The translations under genes and the position numbers were made by a program. The notes under the pieces are model-generated. The model saw nothing but the letters and a program-made list of their open reading frames with translations, was not told where the DNA came from and ran no database searches. From NCBI GenBank assembly GCA_036346395.1, contig CM070599.1, forward strand, positions 19,769,232 through 19,833,231: DNA of 64,000 bases. Reading direction: 5' to 3'. The DNA is from Hsuehochloa calcarea. Lineage: Eukaryota; Streptophyta; Magnoliopsida; Poales; Poaceae. Positions 1 through 10,430 of the stretch are shown one piece after another (position 1 is the first letter of the stretch; each line of letters begins with the position of its first letter).

Positions 1-213
1 AAAAAAGGAATTTGAAGGAGGGGCTGGATCCGTTGGAAAGATGACGAGATAATATTTCCATCAAGTACTGGTGGACCTCCAACGGACGCTGTATGTGAAA
101 GTTATGCATGTTTGAAGTCGGTGTTGTTTCCGAAGGCCGAATTGGATTCCAAAATAGATGCAACTCGAACTCTTGCAAATCAACCACTCTCTGTCTTTTA
201 TTCCTGGAAATAA
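1..213 (+). pseudogene. Possible 3'-terminal exon of an unknown protein (partial)
   Basis: An open frame from about position 16 ends at a TAA at 211-213 and reads about 60 plausible residues, including RWKDDEIIFPSSTGGPPTD and ending PLSVFYSWK. An in-frame TGA at 13-15 means that any real upstream coding sequence must join through a splice acceptor, for example one of the AG dinucleotides near 16-21. Amino-acid composition looks coding, but I do not recognise the family. The LTR that follows starts only about 35 bases after the stop. It may be the end of a real gene to the left of the window, or a transposon-captured or decayed fragment. Confidence 0.3.
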
Positions 214-246
214 CATCACATTTATTAGGTAATATCATATAGTTCA

Positions 247-3186
247 TGTAATATAAAGGTACTCTTAAAAACGAGCTCACCTGATAATCTAAGTGAAGCG
301 TACGAGCTCTTGTAACCGAAATAACAAGCATAACAAATATAGTTGTATCCATAGGGATCATGTTCTCATCACACTTGTTTCAAAAGAGGTCAAAAGACCT
401 TGAGTCTTACAGCAGCGGAAACAACAAATGAAAAACTCTTGAGTCATGGCCCATCAAATTGCCCAAGGTATTCGACTGGGGAACGCAACCTAGTACTGCA
501 GATGTCCTTTATAATAACCACACGCGAAGTAGTCGTAGTCGTCCTCGGCATCAATGAAGGCTTCTGAGAATTATTTTGAGTGTAGCATGTGAGTATATAA
601 AGTACTCCGTGAGTCTTGGGAAAGATGCATATATATAGCTTTAACAATTGGGCTTATATAGTTCTTTTGCATAAAACAATATTTTAAGTTCAAACAGTTT
701 TCATAAAGCACATTTGACAAACGTAATTTCAATAAGTAAATTAATTGATATGACTAGTGCAGGTTCTAGCTACCAACCACTAGTAACAAGGCTTTAGCTG
801 CCAAGGTTTTTAGAGAAGGGCTCTAGCTGCTAGAAAACTAGCTGAAAGTCCCAACTGCTTCCGGTTCCCAAAATTTACTCATTCAAAATCAAAACCAAAA
901 TTTACCATATGAAAATGCACCTTGCCTAGCCTTGACCGTGGGCACTACTATTCGAATAGTTTTTAACACTCTGCAAAGGTTGTACAGCTTGATCCACACG
1001 AGATAATTAACTTAAACTGTCAGCTTCACACACTTTCGAAGGTGTGCGACTAAGCGATTATCACAAGACTTTTACAAAGCTCTGTCTTGACACTGTTCTG
1101 CTCGCTAAGGTTTCGCCACGCTGCCCTCTCTTATGCCAAATCAACAACCCAAACAGAACCAAATTAAAATATTTCTAATTAATTAGCCAGGTCCTTTCCA
1201 TTTAGGACATGTGGTTGTACGTTATTGCTCAGTTTGGATAGTCACAAGCATCGGTCCTTAATATGACTTGGGCGAAACTTTACATAATACAAACTCTCAT
1301 GCTCTAGCTGCACCCGCCTGAATCTAAATAGGTTTTCACCATTTTATTTTGTTTTGAAAACCAACGGCAATACCTATTGTCATACATTTCTCAAACCGAT
1401 TTGCATAAATGGTAATAATAATTCCCACCCATAGGATAAACATGACCGAATAGCTTGTCTAAGCAGTTCTACCACGATTAACTATTCCATAATGTTGTAT
1501 TCAATATTGCGGAATCACTAAGCTAGGGTTACAAGAGGTATAGGGTACAATTATCAAGGAAGGCATTAACAATTTTAGGTTTAACTAACAATCTACAATT
1601 CAAACTTGTCATTTTAATAAAATAGCAATGCATAGCTTTAAAACTGAAAACATTGTTTAACAAATATGAGTTCAAAGTGTTCAAAGGAGACCATCCTTTG
1701 ACGTAGGTTGCGGTTGCCATGTCCGATTGGTCCAAACGGGTGTCGGCGGCGTCGGACTCTACACGCGTAAATCGAAATAAATAAATAACACAAAGCAGAT
1801 AAAAACTAAAAAAATTATAAAGTAAATACTGGAAGGTAGAGAATGAATTTAGATAAATTTAGGAGAAAGAATTGATGGATTTGGAGTTTGTATAAAAGAG
1901 AACGAGCGTTTGGAAGTTTGATAACGTGTGAATTGATGATAAATAAGAAATTGCACTGTTTTGGAATTAGTGTTCATGCCGAACATGGAAGCACGAGGGC
2001 ATGGCCACGGCGCCAGTGAAGCAAATGATGGGGTGATTGGCGAACGGCAAAAAGTGAACCCCGGCGATGTGGCGGAGATGATGACGCGAACGGAATTAGG
2101 AAAAACTCACCGACAAAGTGGGAAACGCGAAGAAATAGTTTCAACGTCGTGGCTTGACAAGGTCGGCAGTGACTCGGTAATCTTTGGATGATGGTGATGG
2201 AAGCAAAATGTAGAACATGTCGAGGCGAAGTCAATGGTGTAGACGGCTCAGCCGGAGAATCACTAGAGAAGGAGATCGATGAGGAAGCGACATCGTCGGA
2301 CTTGGAGAATAGCGTCAGCATTCTGAGCAAACGAAGAGGAGTTAAAGGGTGGGGTTTAAGGTGAAATGAAGAGGAAAACCAGGAACACGCAGTGCTCCTT
2401 TTATATGGCGAAGGAGGTTCTCAAATCGACGAGAAACATTTGAGAAATAAATGGACAGTTTTTAGTGTAAATAGAGAAACGTTAAATTGAATGCAATGAG
2501 TGGAGAAGGCAGCAATTGATGGTACCATGTCATGGGTGAGATTAGTGGGAATGTTTTACTTCAGACGGAATCGATTTTAATGCTTTGTGTGAAAAGAAAT
2601 GAGAGAGAGAGAGAGTGACGGCCGGCTAATGATGGGCTGCTGGAGCTCTGGGTGTGTGCAAGGGGCGACAAAGGAGAGCGGAGGGAGGGAGGGAGGGAGG
2701 GCGGCGAGGCCGAGGCCGGGCCAGGAGAGGCGGCAAGGGGCGTCGGCGGTTGGTGGCGCTGGCGAGTAGGTGGGTGGTGGCGCCGGCCATGGATGCACTC
2801 AGCATGGGATGAAAAAGAGCAGAGATGAAGTTCATGTGAAGAAGAAGACGAAGGAGAGAGTAAAATGAAAGAAAAAAAATTTTGGAAATAAAATAAATTT
2901 GGAAAATTTAAGAAAATTTTGCAAAAATGCTTGGAACCTGAATAAATCAAATAAAATATTTTTGAATTTAATTTATGTTTATTTTAATCATTTAAAATAT
3001 TTTTCATTTTCTAAAATTTCAAATTAAGATTTAAATTAATCTAGTAATTTGCAAATAATTCTTTTTATTTTTAAAACTTCAAAAAGGCTCTTTGACTTAT
3101 CATGAACTCTAATTTAAAAACCAAAATCTTTGAATTAATTATTTTAAAATAAATTTTTGAAAAGACTAAAAATTTAGGATGTTACA
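247..3186 (-). mobile_element. Long Ty3/gypsy-type LTR, reverse orientation (probably solo)
   Basis: Read on the minus strand, this block starts TGTAACATCC at 3186 and ends ATTACA at 247, the TG...CA terminal pattern shared with the other long LTRs in the window. It has a GC-rich segment at about 2580-2860, AT-rich sequence near 2880-3180, and a typical downstream LTR tail. No internal retroelement genes adjoin either end, so it is probably a solo LTR. The flanking five bases (GTTCA left, ATATA right) do not match, so the left boundary is uncertain. Open frames inside it (for example 2561-2950) are GC-rich or proline-rich and not considered genes. Confidence 0.6.
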
Positions 3187-4095
3187 ATATAGCCCAAACT
3201 CCAACCAAAAAGGTATGGTTGGTCTGTCCGCTGTCTTTGTCTGGTCGACTATCATTTTGGAAAACAGGTATTACTGTTAATTATTATTGTAGTATTAATT
3301 ATTGTTTCCAAACATAGTAGTGTTAATTATTGTTGTTGATATTTTGCTCAAACGATAGAGAGGTGCAATCGGCTGGAAGTCGTTCCCCGTGTAGCGTCAA
3401 TGCACATGCCGGCTGATATATACTTTTTTTTTGCCGACTAAGCTACAGTTGTATAAAATTTTCTAAAAACCCAGTCTCTTTCTCTTCGGTACGTTGGATC
3501 ACCGTACAATGGTTTCTGTTTTTAATGTTAAAAAATTCTAAATTAGACAAAAGTAAATGTAGGTGAACCCTACATATACAATAATAAAACAAAAAAATTC
3601 TAAACTAGACAAAAGTAAATCTAAGTGAACCCTACAGATACAAAATAAAACTAAAAGGTATAGTAAAACTGTGCTAAAATTGTATGTTATATGATAATGC
3701 AATTTTACGTTTAGTACTGTGCAATTGTATGTGACTGAGTTTTAAAAAAAATTCAGACGACTAGAAGCTAGCAAAAGCATTTTAAAAAAAAATATCCTCC
3801 TTTAGTTTTGCATGTATTTCCTACCTTCGTAACCTCGGGCCGCTTCGCCACTAACTTTGATCCGAGTTCACGACACGGCAACTTGCCCGTCTGCCTTGGA
3901 AGGAACGTACTGCACACGCGCGGCACGACAAAATCCAACAGACGCCATGAGCTGTACACTTTCTTTGGCCACTTCACTCGCCATATATATATATATAATA
4001 AAAGTAGCCAACTTCTAAGATCTAACTTAGCGAGTGAGCATCCCAGGCGCCAGCAAGCTGTGCGACACTGTCACTGAGGGCCTCAGGAGTCAGCA
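3187..4095 (+). promoter_or_regulatory. 5' flank and putative promoter of UGT gene 1
   Basis: This is the interval between the LTR and the first UGT. It contains an adjacent near-duplicate of about 60 bases (about 3533-3595 and 3596-3655, sharing the motif AGACAAAAGTAAAT and AAGTGAACCC or AGGTGAACCC). An alternating TA tract at 3983-3997, about 100 bases before the ATG, is the best TATA-box candidate. No upstream open frame looks real. The promoter role is inferred from position only. Confidence 0.45.
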
Positions 4096-5583
4096 ATGGG
4101 GTCAGTGGCCGGCGAGAAGCCGCACGCCGTGTGCCTGCCGTATCCAGCGCAGGGCCACGTCACGCCGATGCTGAAGATGGCCAAGCTTCTGCACGCCCGG
4201 GGCTTCCACATCACTTTCGTCAACACCGAGTTCAACCACCGCCGACTGCTCCACTCTCGCGGGCCCGACGCGCTCGACGGCATCCCGGGGTTCTGCTTCG
4301 CCGCCATCCCTGATGGGCTCCCGCCGTCTGACGCCGACGCCACCCAGGATATCCCCGCGCTCTGCTACTCCACCATGACCACCTGCCTGCCCCACCTCAG
4401 CGAGCTCTTGGTCAAGATCAACGACCCCGCCTCCGGCGTGCCGCCGGTGACATGCTTCGTATGTGACGCCGTCATGTCGTTCGCCTACGACGCCGCGAAG
4501 CAGATCGGCGTGCCGTGCGCCGCGTTTTGGACGGCCAGCGCCTGCGGGTTCATGGCGTACCGCCACTACCGGCAGCTCGTGGAGCGGGGACTGGTGCCGC
4601 TCAGTGACGAGGCGCAGCTGACGGACGGGTACCTGGACACCGTGGTCGACGGTGCGAGCGGCTTGTGCGACGGCGTCCAGCTGCGCGACTTCCCAAGCTT
4701 CATCCGGACCACGAACCGCGGCGACATCATGCTCAACTTCCTCATGCGCGAGTCCGAGCGCCTGTCTTTGCCCGCCGCCGTCATCCTCAACACCTTCGAC
4801 GACCTCGAGCGCCCGGTACTCGACGCCATGCGCGCCATCCTCCCGCCCATCTTCACCGTCGGCCCGCTCCTCCTCCACGTCGACAGTGCCGTCCCCGCGG
4901 GCTCCCCACTGGACGTCGGCGTCGGTTCCAACCTGTGGAAGGAGCAGGACGGCCTCCTCGAGTGGCTGGACGGCCGGCTGCCGCGGTCCGTCGTGTACGT
5001 GAACTACGGCAGCATCACGGTGATGACGAACGCGCAGCTGCTGGAGTTCGCGTGGGGGCTGGCCAACAGCGGCTACCCCTTCCTGTGGAACGTGCGCCCG
5101 GACCTCGTCAAGGGCGACGCGGCTGTGCTACCGCCGGAGTTCCACGCTGCCGTCGAGGGCCGCAGCCTGCTAACGGCGTGGTGCCCACAGGAGAAGGTGC
5201 TTCAGCACGAGGCTGTGGGGGTGTTCTTGACACACTCCGGGTGGAACTCGACGCTGGAGAGCATCTGCGCCGGCGTGCCGATGCTGAGCTGGCCGTTCTT
5301 CGCCGAGCAGCAGACCAACTGCCGTTACAAGCGCACGGAGTGGGGCATCGGGATGGAGATCGGCGGTGAGGTGAGGCGCGTGGAGGTGGCGGCCATGATA
5401 CGGGAGGCAATGGAGGGTGAAAGGGGGCGTGAGATGCGCCGGCGCGCGGCGGAGTGGAAGGAGAAGGCCACAATGGCAACGCTGCCAGGTGGGCGCGCGG
5501 TGGCCAACCTGGACAGGCTCATCGACGAGGTGCTGCCTGCCAAGAAGGGTCGAGTGATCAACTCACGTGATGGCGGAAATTAA
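4096..5583 (+). CDS. UDP-glycosyltransferase, UGT85 family, single exon (gene 1)
   Basis: This is a 495-residue family-1 (GT-B fold) UDP-sugar glycosyltransferase, the usual UGT85 length. Such enzymes are cytosolic and transfer glucose from UDP-glucose to hydroxyl groups of small molecules; the acceptor cannot be inferred. The N-terminal acceptor domain has the motif YPAQGHVTP with likely catalytic His21, and Asp124 in the VCDAVMSF segment. The C-terminal PSPG donor box runs from Trp362 to Gln405 (WCPQ... HSGWNSTLES ... WPFFAEQ). The terminal Glu404-Gln405 is typical of glucose users. There is no signal peptide or membrane anchor. The ATG is supported by the MGS start shared with both paralogues. 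It has no intron: the paralogues' intron would fall in codon Asp171, and the reading passes straight through. A copia-type LTR begins about 10 bases after the stop. It is clearly more diverged than the other two are from each other. Closest common annotation is 7-deoxyloganetin glucosyltransferase-like. Confidence 0.95.
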   Translation: MGSVAGEKPHAVCLPYPAQGHVTPMLKMAKLLHARGFHITFVNTEFNHRRLLHSRGPDALDGIPGFCFAAIPDGLPPSDADATQDIPALCYSTMTTCLPHLSELLVKINDPASGVPPVTCFVCDAVMSFAYDAAKQIGVPCAAFWTASACGFMAYRHYRQLVERGLVPLSDEAQLTDGYLDTVVDGASGLCDGVQLRDFPSFIRTTNRGDIMLNFLMRESERLSLPAAVILNTFDDLERPVLDAMRAILPPIFTVGPLLLHVDSAVPAGSPLDVGVGSNLWKEQDGLLEWLDGRLPRSVVYVNYGSITVMTNAQLLEFAWGLANSGYPFLWNVRPDLVKGDAAVLPPEFHAAVEGRSLLTAWCPQEKVLQHEAVGVFLTHSGWNSTLESICAGVPMLSWPFFAEQQTNCRYKRTEWGIGMEIGGEVRRVEVAAMIREAMEGERGREMRRRAAEWKEKATMATLPGGRAVANLDRLIDEVLPAKKGRVINSRDGGN

Positions 5584-5592
5584 GAACCGAGT

Positions 5593-5866
5593 TGTGATGA
5601 CACCAGCAAGACGGCTACAGAAGACAGCAGAGCAGCAGAGCGCAGAGCGAGAGTAGTCGGTTAAAAGTAAGCTCGGCTGCAGGGTTACGTATTGGTGCGG
5701 ATGTGGGTCTGGTCCGTGTAATGGAACTAAGTTCGTGTCGTGTTAAGTTAACGGGCACGGTGTAATTTCCGATAATTATCTATTAAGAAAAACATTGTAG
5801 CGTACCCTTCTATTCTCTTCTTTGCCCTGATCCGTTCCGCAACTCGCCGGTGGCCAAGATATGACA
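5593..5866 (+). mobile_element. Short Ty1/copia-type LTR next to UGT gene 1 stop codon
   Basis: The block begins TGTGATGACACC and ends GATATGACA, and is followed three bases later by TGGTATCAGAG, the primer-binding site complementary to initiator tRNA-Met used by many plant copia elements. This gives a 274-base LTR in plus orientation. It starts about 10 bases beyond the UGT stop codon, so the 3' UTR and polyadenylation signal of that gene may come from the LTR. Only about 90 bases of internal sequence remain before the next element. No partner LTR was found, so the boundaries rest on the terminal dinucleotides and the primer site. Confidence 0.5.
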
Positions 5867-5869
5867 GAG

Positions 5870-5881
5870 TGGTATCAGAGT
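5870..5881 (+). other. Primer-binding site (initiator tRNA-Met type)
   Basis: TGGTATCAGAGT lies three bases after the LTR end at 5866, the expected place and sequence for a copia primer-binding site. It defines the 3' boundary of that LTR. Confidence 0.5.
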
Positions 5882-5959
5882 TGAGTTGATCCGATGGCTT
5901 ACCCTTGAGATTCACTTATCTAGAATCTTTCATAATGCATCAAATTTTTTCTGCTAGTT

Positions 5960-6195
5960 TTAGTTGCACAATCATTTAAACATGATTATCAAGTCTTTTT
6001 TGTGGAACTGCTTATAAAAGTTTGTACCCTAAGTACCTCATGCACCACCTGCTCTGTATATCCACCCACGGAAATGGCTTGTCTTCCTCTTGTTGTAGCT
6101 GAGTTATTGCACCCAACAGCCCTACATGCCGACCATGTATGACGCATATGTTAGGACCACCCTGTACAATAGAAATCTCAGTGTTCCTCAGGAAC
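5960..6195 (-). pseudogene. Fragment of a MuDR-like element, inverted copy
   Basis: Read on the minus strand, this stretch matches the plus-strand block at about 8735-8935. Both encode a peptide resembling AITKLQQGENEPLPWV and the following CMR(Y/H)LG segment, at a divergence that leaves the frame partly open. It is a short relic of the same transposon family, lying in inverse orientation about 2.6 kb from its partner. It has no independent function that I can support. Confidence 0.45.
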
Positions 6196-6233
6196 ATCAA
6201 CCAACTGTCGGTGTTCTTACTTTCAATGAATGT

Positions 6234-7567
6234 TGTAGCATCCTAAAATTCTGTTACCAAAACTAAAATTAATAAATTTACTATTTTATTGGATTTTCTA
6301 AATTTAAAAGAGTTTTCTTGGTTTAAAAAATTAATTATTTAATTTCCTAGATTTTAGTGTCAAAAAGAAAATTTTCTTGAGTTTTCTGGGTTTTTCTTGG
6401 ATTTAAAGTTAAAAACAAAATTTTAATTAACTTCTTGAATTTAAAAAAAGGGTTTTCCTATTTTCCAAAAATTAAAAATAATTTATGTGCAAAAATAAAA
6501 GACAAATTTAAGTTAGAAATAATTTTATTAAGTTCAAAATAATTCATGGAATATCTGTGAATTTTATAGAATTTTTGAACTATATTTGGAAGTGAAAGTG
6601 TTGAAGTTGGGAGGTTATGAAGCTATATTAAGAGCATATTGATTAGAGAAATAGGGAGTGATGAAATGTCACTGGCTAGAGAAATAGATAGAATTCGAAC
6701 ACAATGGGAGGACTATTAAACTGCAAGGTGTTACAAACTTAGAAAAGGGTATGGAGTTACATGAAATCTCACCGGAGAAAGTGGAGAAATGTCACAAATG
6801 AAATGAGATTTGGGCTACCGTGGTATTGGAAAAATCTCAAGAAGAAAACCAAGAGGAGTTGTACAGAAGTTTGATGATGTTTTTCAAGACCCAAAGAGGT
6901 TGCCTCCTCACAGAGTGTTTGATCATGTTATTACCCTTCTACCAGAAATTCCTCCTAGCTATCAATTCTAGGCCATACAGATATTCTCCTTTGTAAAAAG
7001 ATGAGATTGAAGACCAAGTGGCTGAGATAATCCAAACAGGTATTGTCACACCTAGTTTAAGCCCATTTGCATCTCCTCTGTTGCTAGTAAAGAAGAAGGA
7101 TGGAACATGGATGTTTTGTGTGGATTACAGAAAGTTGAATGCTATTACTGTCAAAAGTAAGTTCTCTATGCCTATTGTGGATGAACTATTAGATGAGTTG
7201 GTTGGTACTAGATACTTTTTTATAAATTGGATCTTAAATCTCGGTACCACCAAATTAGAATGATTGAACAAGATGAGCACAAAACAACAATCAAGACACA
7301 TCATGGCCAATTTCTATTTAGAGTTATGCCATTTTGATTAACAAATGCACCTGTCACATTTTAGTGTCTCATGAACTCTTTTTTTCTCCTTACATGAGAA
7401 AGTTTATACTAGTCTTTATGGATGACATTTTGGTTTATAGCAAAGATATGGCAGATCATGTGAACAATTGAATACTATGTTGGACACTTTGAGACAACAT
7501 CAATTGGTGGCTAAAAGAAGTAAATGTAGTTTTGCTCAAAGGAAACTGGAATATTTGGTACACATAA
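6234..7567 (+). pseudogene. Decayed Ty3/gypsy retroelement with reverse transcriptase relic
   Basis: An LTR-like start (TGTAGCATCC at 6234) is followed by AT-rich sequence and then by a degenerate pol region at about 6871-7567. Recognisable reverse transcriptase blocks include SPFASPLLLVKKKDGTW and VDYRKLNAITVK (open frame 7018-7263), then, after frame changes and stops, DLKSRYHQIRM and the catalytic FMDDILVYSK near 7418-7444. The last readable piece, resembling KLEYL, is cut at 7567 by the start of another LTR. It is non-functional because of in-frame stops and frameshifts. The order LTR fragment, then mid-pol, shows an internal deletion. Confidence 0.7.
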
Positions 7568-8735
7568 TGTAACATCCTAATTTCCAGGGTTTTTGAAAAA
7601 TTTCAAAAACAATAATAACCATTTGATTTTATTGCCAAAGCTTAACTGAGAATTTCAAAAAACAAAAACAATTTAATATAAATCAATCAAACTTCAATTA
7701 ATTAAAATTTGGTTTAATTAGATTTTCTGGTATTTAAAGTCAAAAATATTCTTTAAGTATTTTCTTGGATTTTCTAGAATTTAAAAATCCTTTTTCTAAT
7801 TTCTCAAAAACTAAAAATAATTTATTCGCAAAATCAAAAGACAAATTAAATTTAAAAATATCTTTATGAAGTTCTAAATAATTCAAGGAATTTTTGTGTA
7901 TTTTTCTAGAATTTTTGGACTTTATTTACTATTTTCTAAAATTCCTTTTGATTTGTTTATTTTTTGAAATTCAAAAATCATTTAAAATCCTTGGCACTGT
8001 TCATGTGCCGAATTCCTCCGGCCCGTTACTATGTGTTTCCTCTGGTCCAGCTTTCCTCGGCCTTTTCCTGCCGCGCCGGCCCGACCGCTCTGCTCTCCCG
8101 CTCTCGCTGCAAACCGGTCCCACCGGTCAGCCGCTTCCGCTCCGCTCGCCACCCTCTCTCTCGCTGACGCATGTGGCCCACCCGTCAGCCTCTGCGGGCA
8201 CTGTATTTCTTCCTCCCTGTTTCTCCGTGCACGAGCGCCCGCGCGCGTCCACGCCTGCCACCCCGTTCTCTGCCTCGAGCCCGACGCTGCGTCTGCGCCT
8301 GCATCAGCGTCCCGTCCCGTCGCCGCCCCGTTCTCCGCCTCGGTCTCCCGCCCCATCCCCATTTTCCGTCGGCACCGCCAGAGCTCCGCCGAAAGCCCGC
8401 CGCCTCCTCCGCGCGAATCTCGCCCTCCAGACCTCCCCTCGTCCTATAAAATGGAGCATCGGGATCGCCGCGAGCCTCTCTTCCATTTCCCCCTGCTCCC
8501 CCTCTTTCTCTCGCCCCCAGCTCGTCATATTTCAAGCTGTCTCCCCGCCAGCCGAGCTCCTCGCCGCCGCTTCTAGCGCCGCCGCCACGCCTCCTCCGGC
8601 GTCGTCGACCCTACCTCCAACATCGCAAGAGCACGGGCCACCCTGTGTACACCTCTCTGTCACCAGAAGTCCACCCGAGCGCCACCGCCGCTTCCTCTTC
8701 TCGCCACCGGCCACTCCGCCTCTCCCCATCATACA
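7568..8735 (+). mobile_element. Ty3/gypsy-type LTR, 5' portion, inserted in the RT relic
   Basis: The block starts TGTAACATCC at 7568, directly inside the degenerate reverse transcriptase coding stretch. An AT-rich region (7568-7985) is followed by a GC-rich region (about 8000-8735) with a TATA box (TATAAAA, 8445-8451) that would mark the U3/R boundary. Long overlapping open frames in the GC-rich part (for example 7894-8826) reflect base composition and are proline, serine and arginine rich, so I do not call them genes. Its 3' end is replaced by MuDR-like sequence near 8735. Confidence 0.55.
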
Positions 8736-9965
8736 TGATCGGCATGCATGCCTACTTAGTGCAATAACTAAGCTACAACAAGGAGAGAACGAACCACTTC
8801 CATGGGTGGCTCTACAGAGCAGGTGATGCATGAGGCACTTAGGTGCAAACTTCTAGAGGTAGTTCCACAACAAGAACTTGATAAATCTGTTCAAGCGTTG
8901 TGCAACCAGAACTAGCAGCGAAAGTTTGACGCTCTGGAAGATTCTAGATGAGCGGGCTCAGACGCACAGAAGGGAAGCAGTGAGAAAGGTCGCTACAAGC
9001 ACTGACCAGGACCCCCGAAGCATTGCCACAGCTACCCACAGATAGTCCTAGTGTGGCGAAGAAGACGGGGGCACAGGTGAAATACTTCTCAGACTGGATT
9101 GAGCACGAGTCTAAGGAGAAATGGTTGTTGCTACATGACAGGGGTGGTGCTCAATATGGTGTCATGCAACCAATCTAGCTGATGTGTACAATTGGGTCAT
9201 ACGCAGCGCGAGGTACCTCCCTTTGGTTGGTATTGTGAAGATAATTCTCTGCGATACTACAAATTACTTTGCTGACAGAAGCAACAACACGTCGCTCACG
9301 ATGGCAAATGATAGAGTATTGTATTCCGCCATGATCACCAAGTACATGGAGGAGAAGAGGAAGAAGGGTGGGATGCACTGGGCATTCAAGGTGGGAATAA
9401 AGGGGCTTCGCTTCGAGATACTATGTAGGGATAAAGGGCGTCGTAAGATGAACCACGAGAGCATCACCCACGAGTGCACGCTACGCTAGTTGCGTATGCA
9501 GTTGCAACAAGTCTCTTCTTCTGCACAGACCCAGCTCACATGGCATGGCCGCATGTTCGACAGTGGCGCAACATCCCTGCCAGTACCTCTCTAATTATTT
9601 CAACAAGGAGGAGGTGATGCAAACCTAAAGTGTAGAGCTGTATGGTTACGGCGTGGTTGGCCATTTCACAGGCCATCTGACCTGAGAGCAACTTATCTAG
9701 GCTGCGAACATTGATAGGCTGAAAGGGAAAGGTTGGCTGACAACAGGTATGTCATATCAGGAACGACATGGATGAAGCAGAAGCAGGACGTCGTATGAAG
9801 AAGTGCTCCATTTGAGGGAGTCTGGGCACATCTTCAAGAAATGTCCACATGATGAATGAGACATCGGCAGTCCGGATGGCACCGCGTATACCTCATCCGA
9901 CCGCCACACTCGTAGCGGTCGACAGGGTGAACGTTGAGGTCGTGGCCACGGGAAAGATTCGTCTT
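8735..9965 (+). pseudogene. MuDR/MULE-like transposase relic
   Basis: Several broken frames read on the plus strand resemble the C-terminal part of plant Mutator-like transposases. An open stretch at 9184-9489 contains YNWVIRSARYLPLVGI followed by a Tyr-Met-Glu-Glu-Lys-rich segment and FEILCRDKGRR. Downstream, in another frame, come YFNKEEV and ELYGYGVVGHFTGH-like peptides. This order (scaffold helix, basic segment, then a cysteine/histidine finger region) fits MULE proteins. Stops and frameshifts make it inactive. The family assignment is from memory and should be checked by a profile search. No terminal inverted repeats were found for it. Confidence 0.5.
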
Positions 9966-9969
9966 GTTG

Positions 9970-10195
9970 AAGTATGTGGTGCTCAATGCTTTGTAATAGC
10001 ATTTTGATTTGTTGAAAAACTAGGTAATGATATTGTGCTAAATGTTTTCTAATATTAATGTGATTTATCGACAAAATATGTGAGAATATTGTACTAAATG
10101 TTATGTAATATCATTGTGATTTATCGATAAAAAATGTGATAACGTTGTGCTGAATGTTTTGTAATATCATTGTGATTTGTCCATAAAATATGTGG
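9970..10195. repeat. Tandem repeat, about four copies of a 50-55 bp unit
   Basis: Successive copies start near 9978, 10027, 10082 and 10137. Each resembles GTGCT(A/G)AATGTTTTGTAAT followed by TCATTGTGATTTATCGATAAAAT. Copies differ by substitutions and small indels. The array directly follows the MuDR-like relic. Confidence 0.7.
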
Positions 10196-10199
10196 TTGA

Positions 10200-10430
10200 A
10201 AATAGACTGTAAAAAATAGATAGAGGTCTCTGTCACCAGTTGAAATGACTCCAGGGTCCTGTCGCCAGTTGGAGTGGTGACAGGGCCTTGTCGCCATTTC
10301 AACTGGTAACAAAGACATCTGTATTGTTCTAGACTTTGTCGCCATTCTCTATAGGCTACAATCGCCATTTGGAATGGCAATAAGATAATTTTGTCATTTC
10401 AAATGGCGATAGCAGCCTAGTTTTGTAAAA
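10200..10430. repeat. Cluster of short imperfect palindromes (GTCGCCAnTT...)
   Basis: At least five related inverted-repeat units occur here, built from TCGCCA(T/G)TT and AA(A/T)TGGCGA halves, for example around 10258-10280, 10293-10310 and 10396-10415. They could form local hairpins in DNA or RNA. No coding sequence is seen. Confidence 0.55.

Noticed and set aside
4102..5561. Long overlapping frames on both strands of UGT gene 1 (for example 4102-4878 minus and 4665-5369 plus)
   Set aside because: Shadows of a GC-rich coding sequence. Only the 4096-5583 frame has family motifs.
4096..5583. Assignment of gene 1 as the cyanogenic glucoside enzyme UGT85B1
   Set aside because: The sequence resembles the UGT85A-like group more, and no cyanogenic pathway neighbours are present. 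A substrate cannot be assigned from sequence.
7894..8826. 310-codon proline and serine rich frame
   Set aside because: Lies in the GC-rich leader of a gypsy-type LTR and runs across the TATA box into a different element. Composition artefact.
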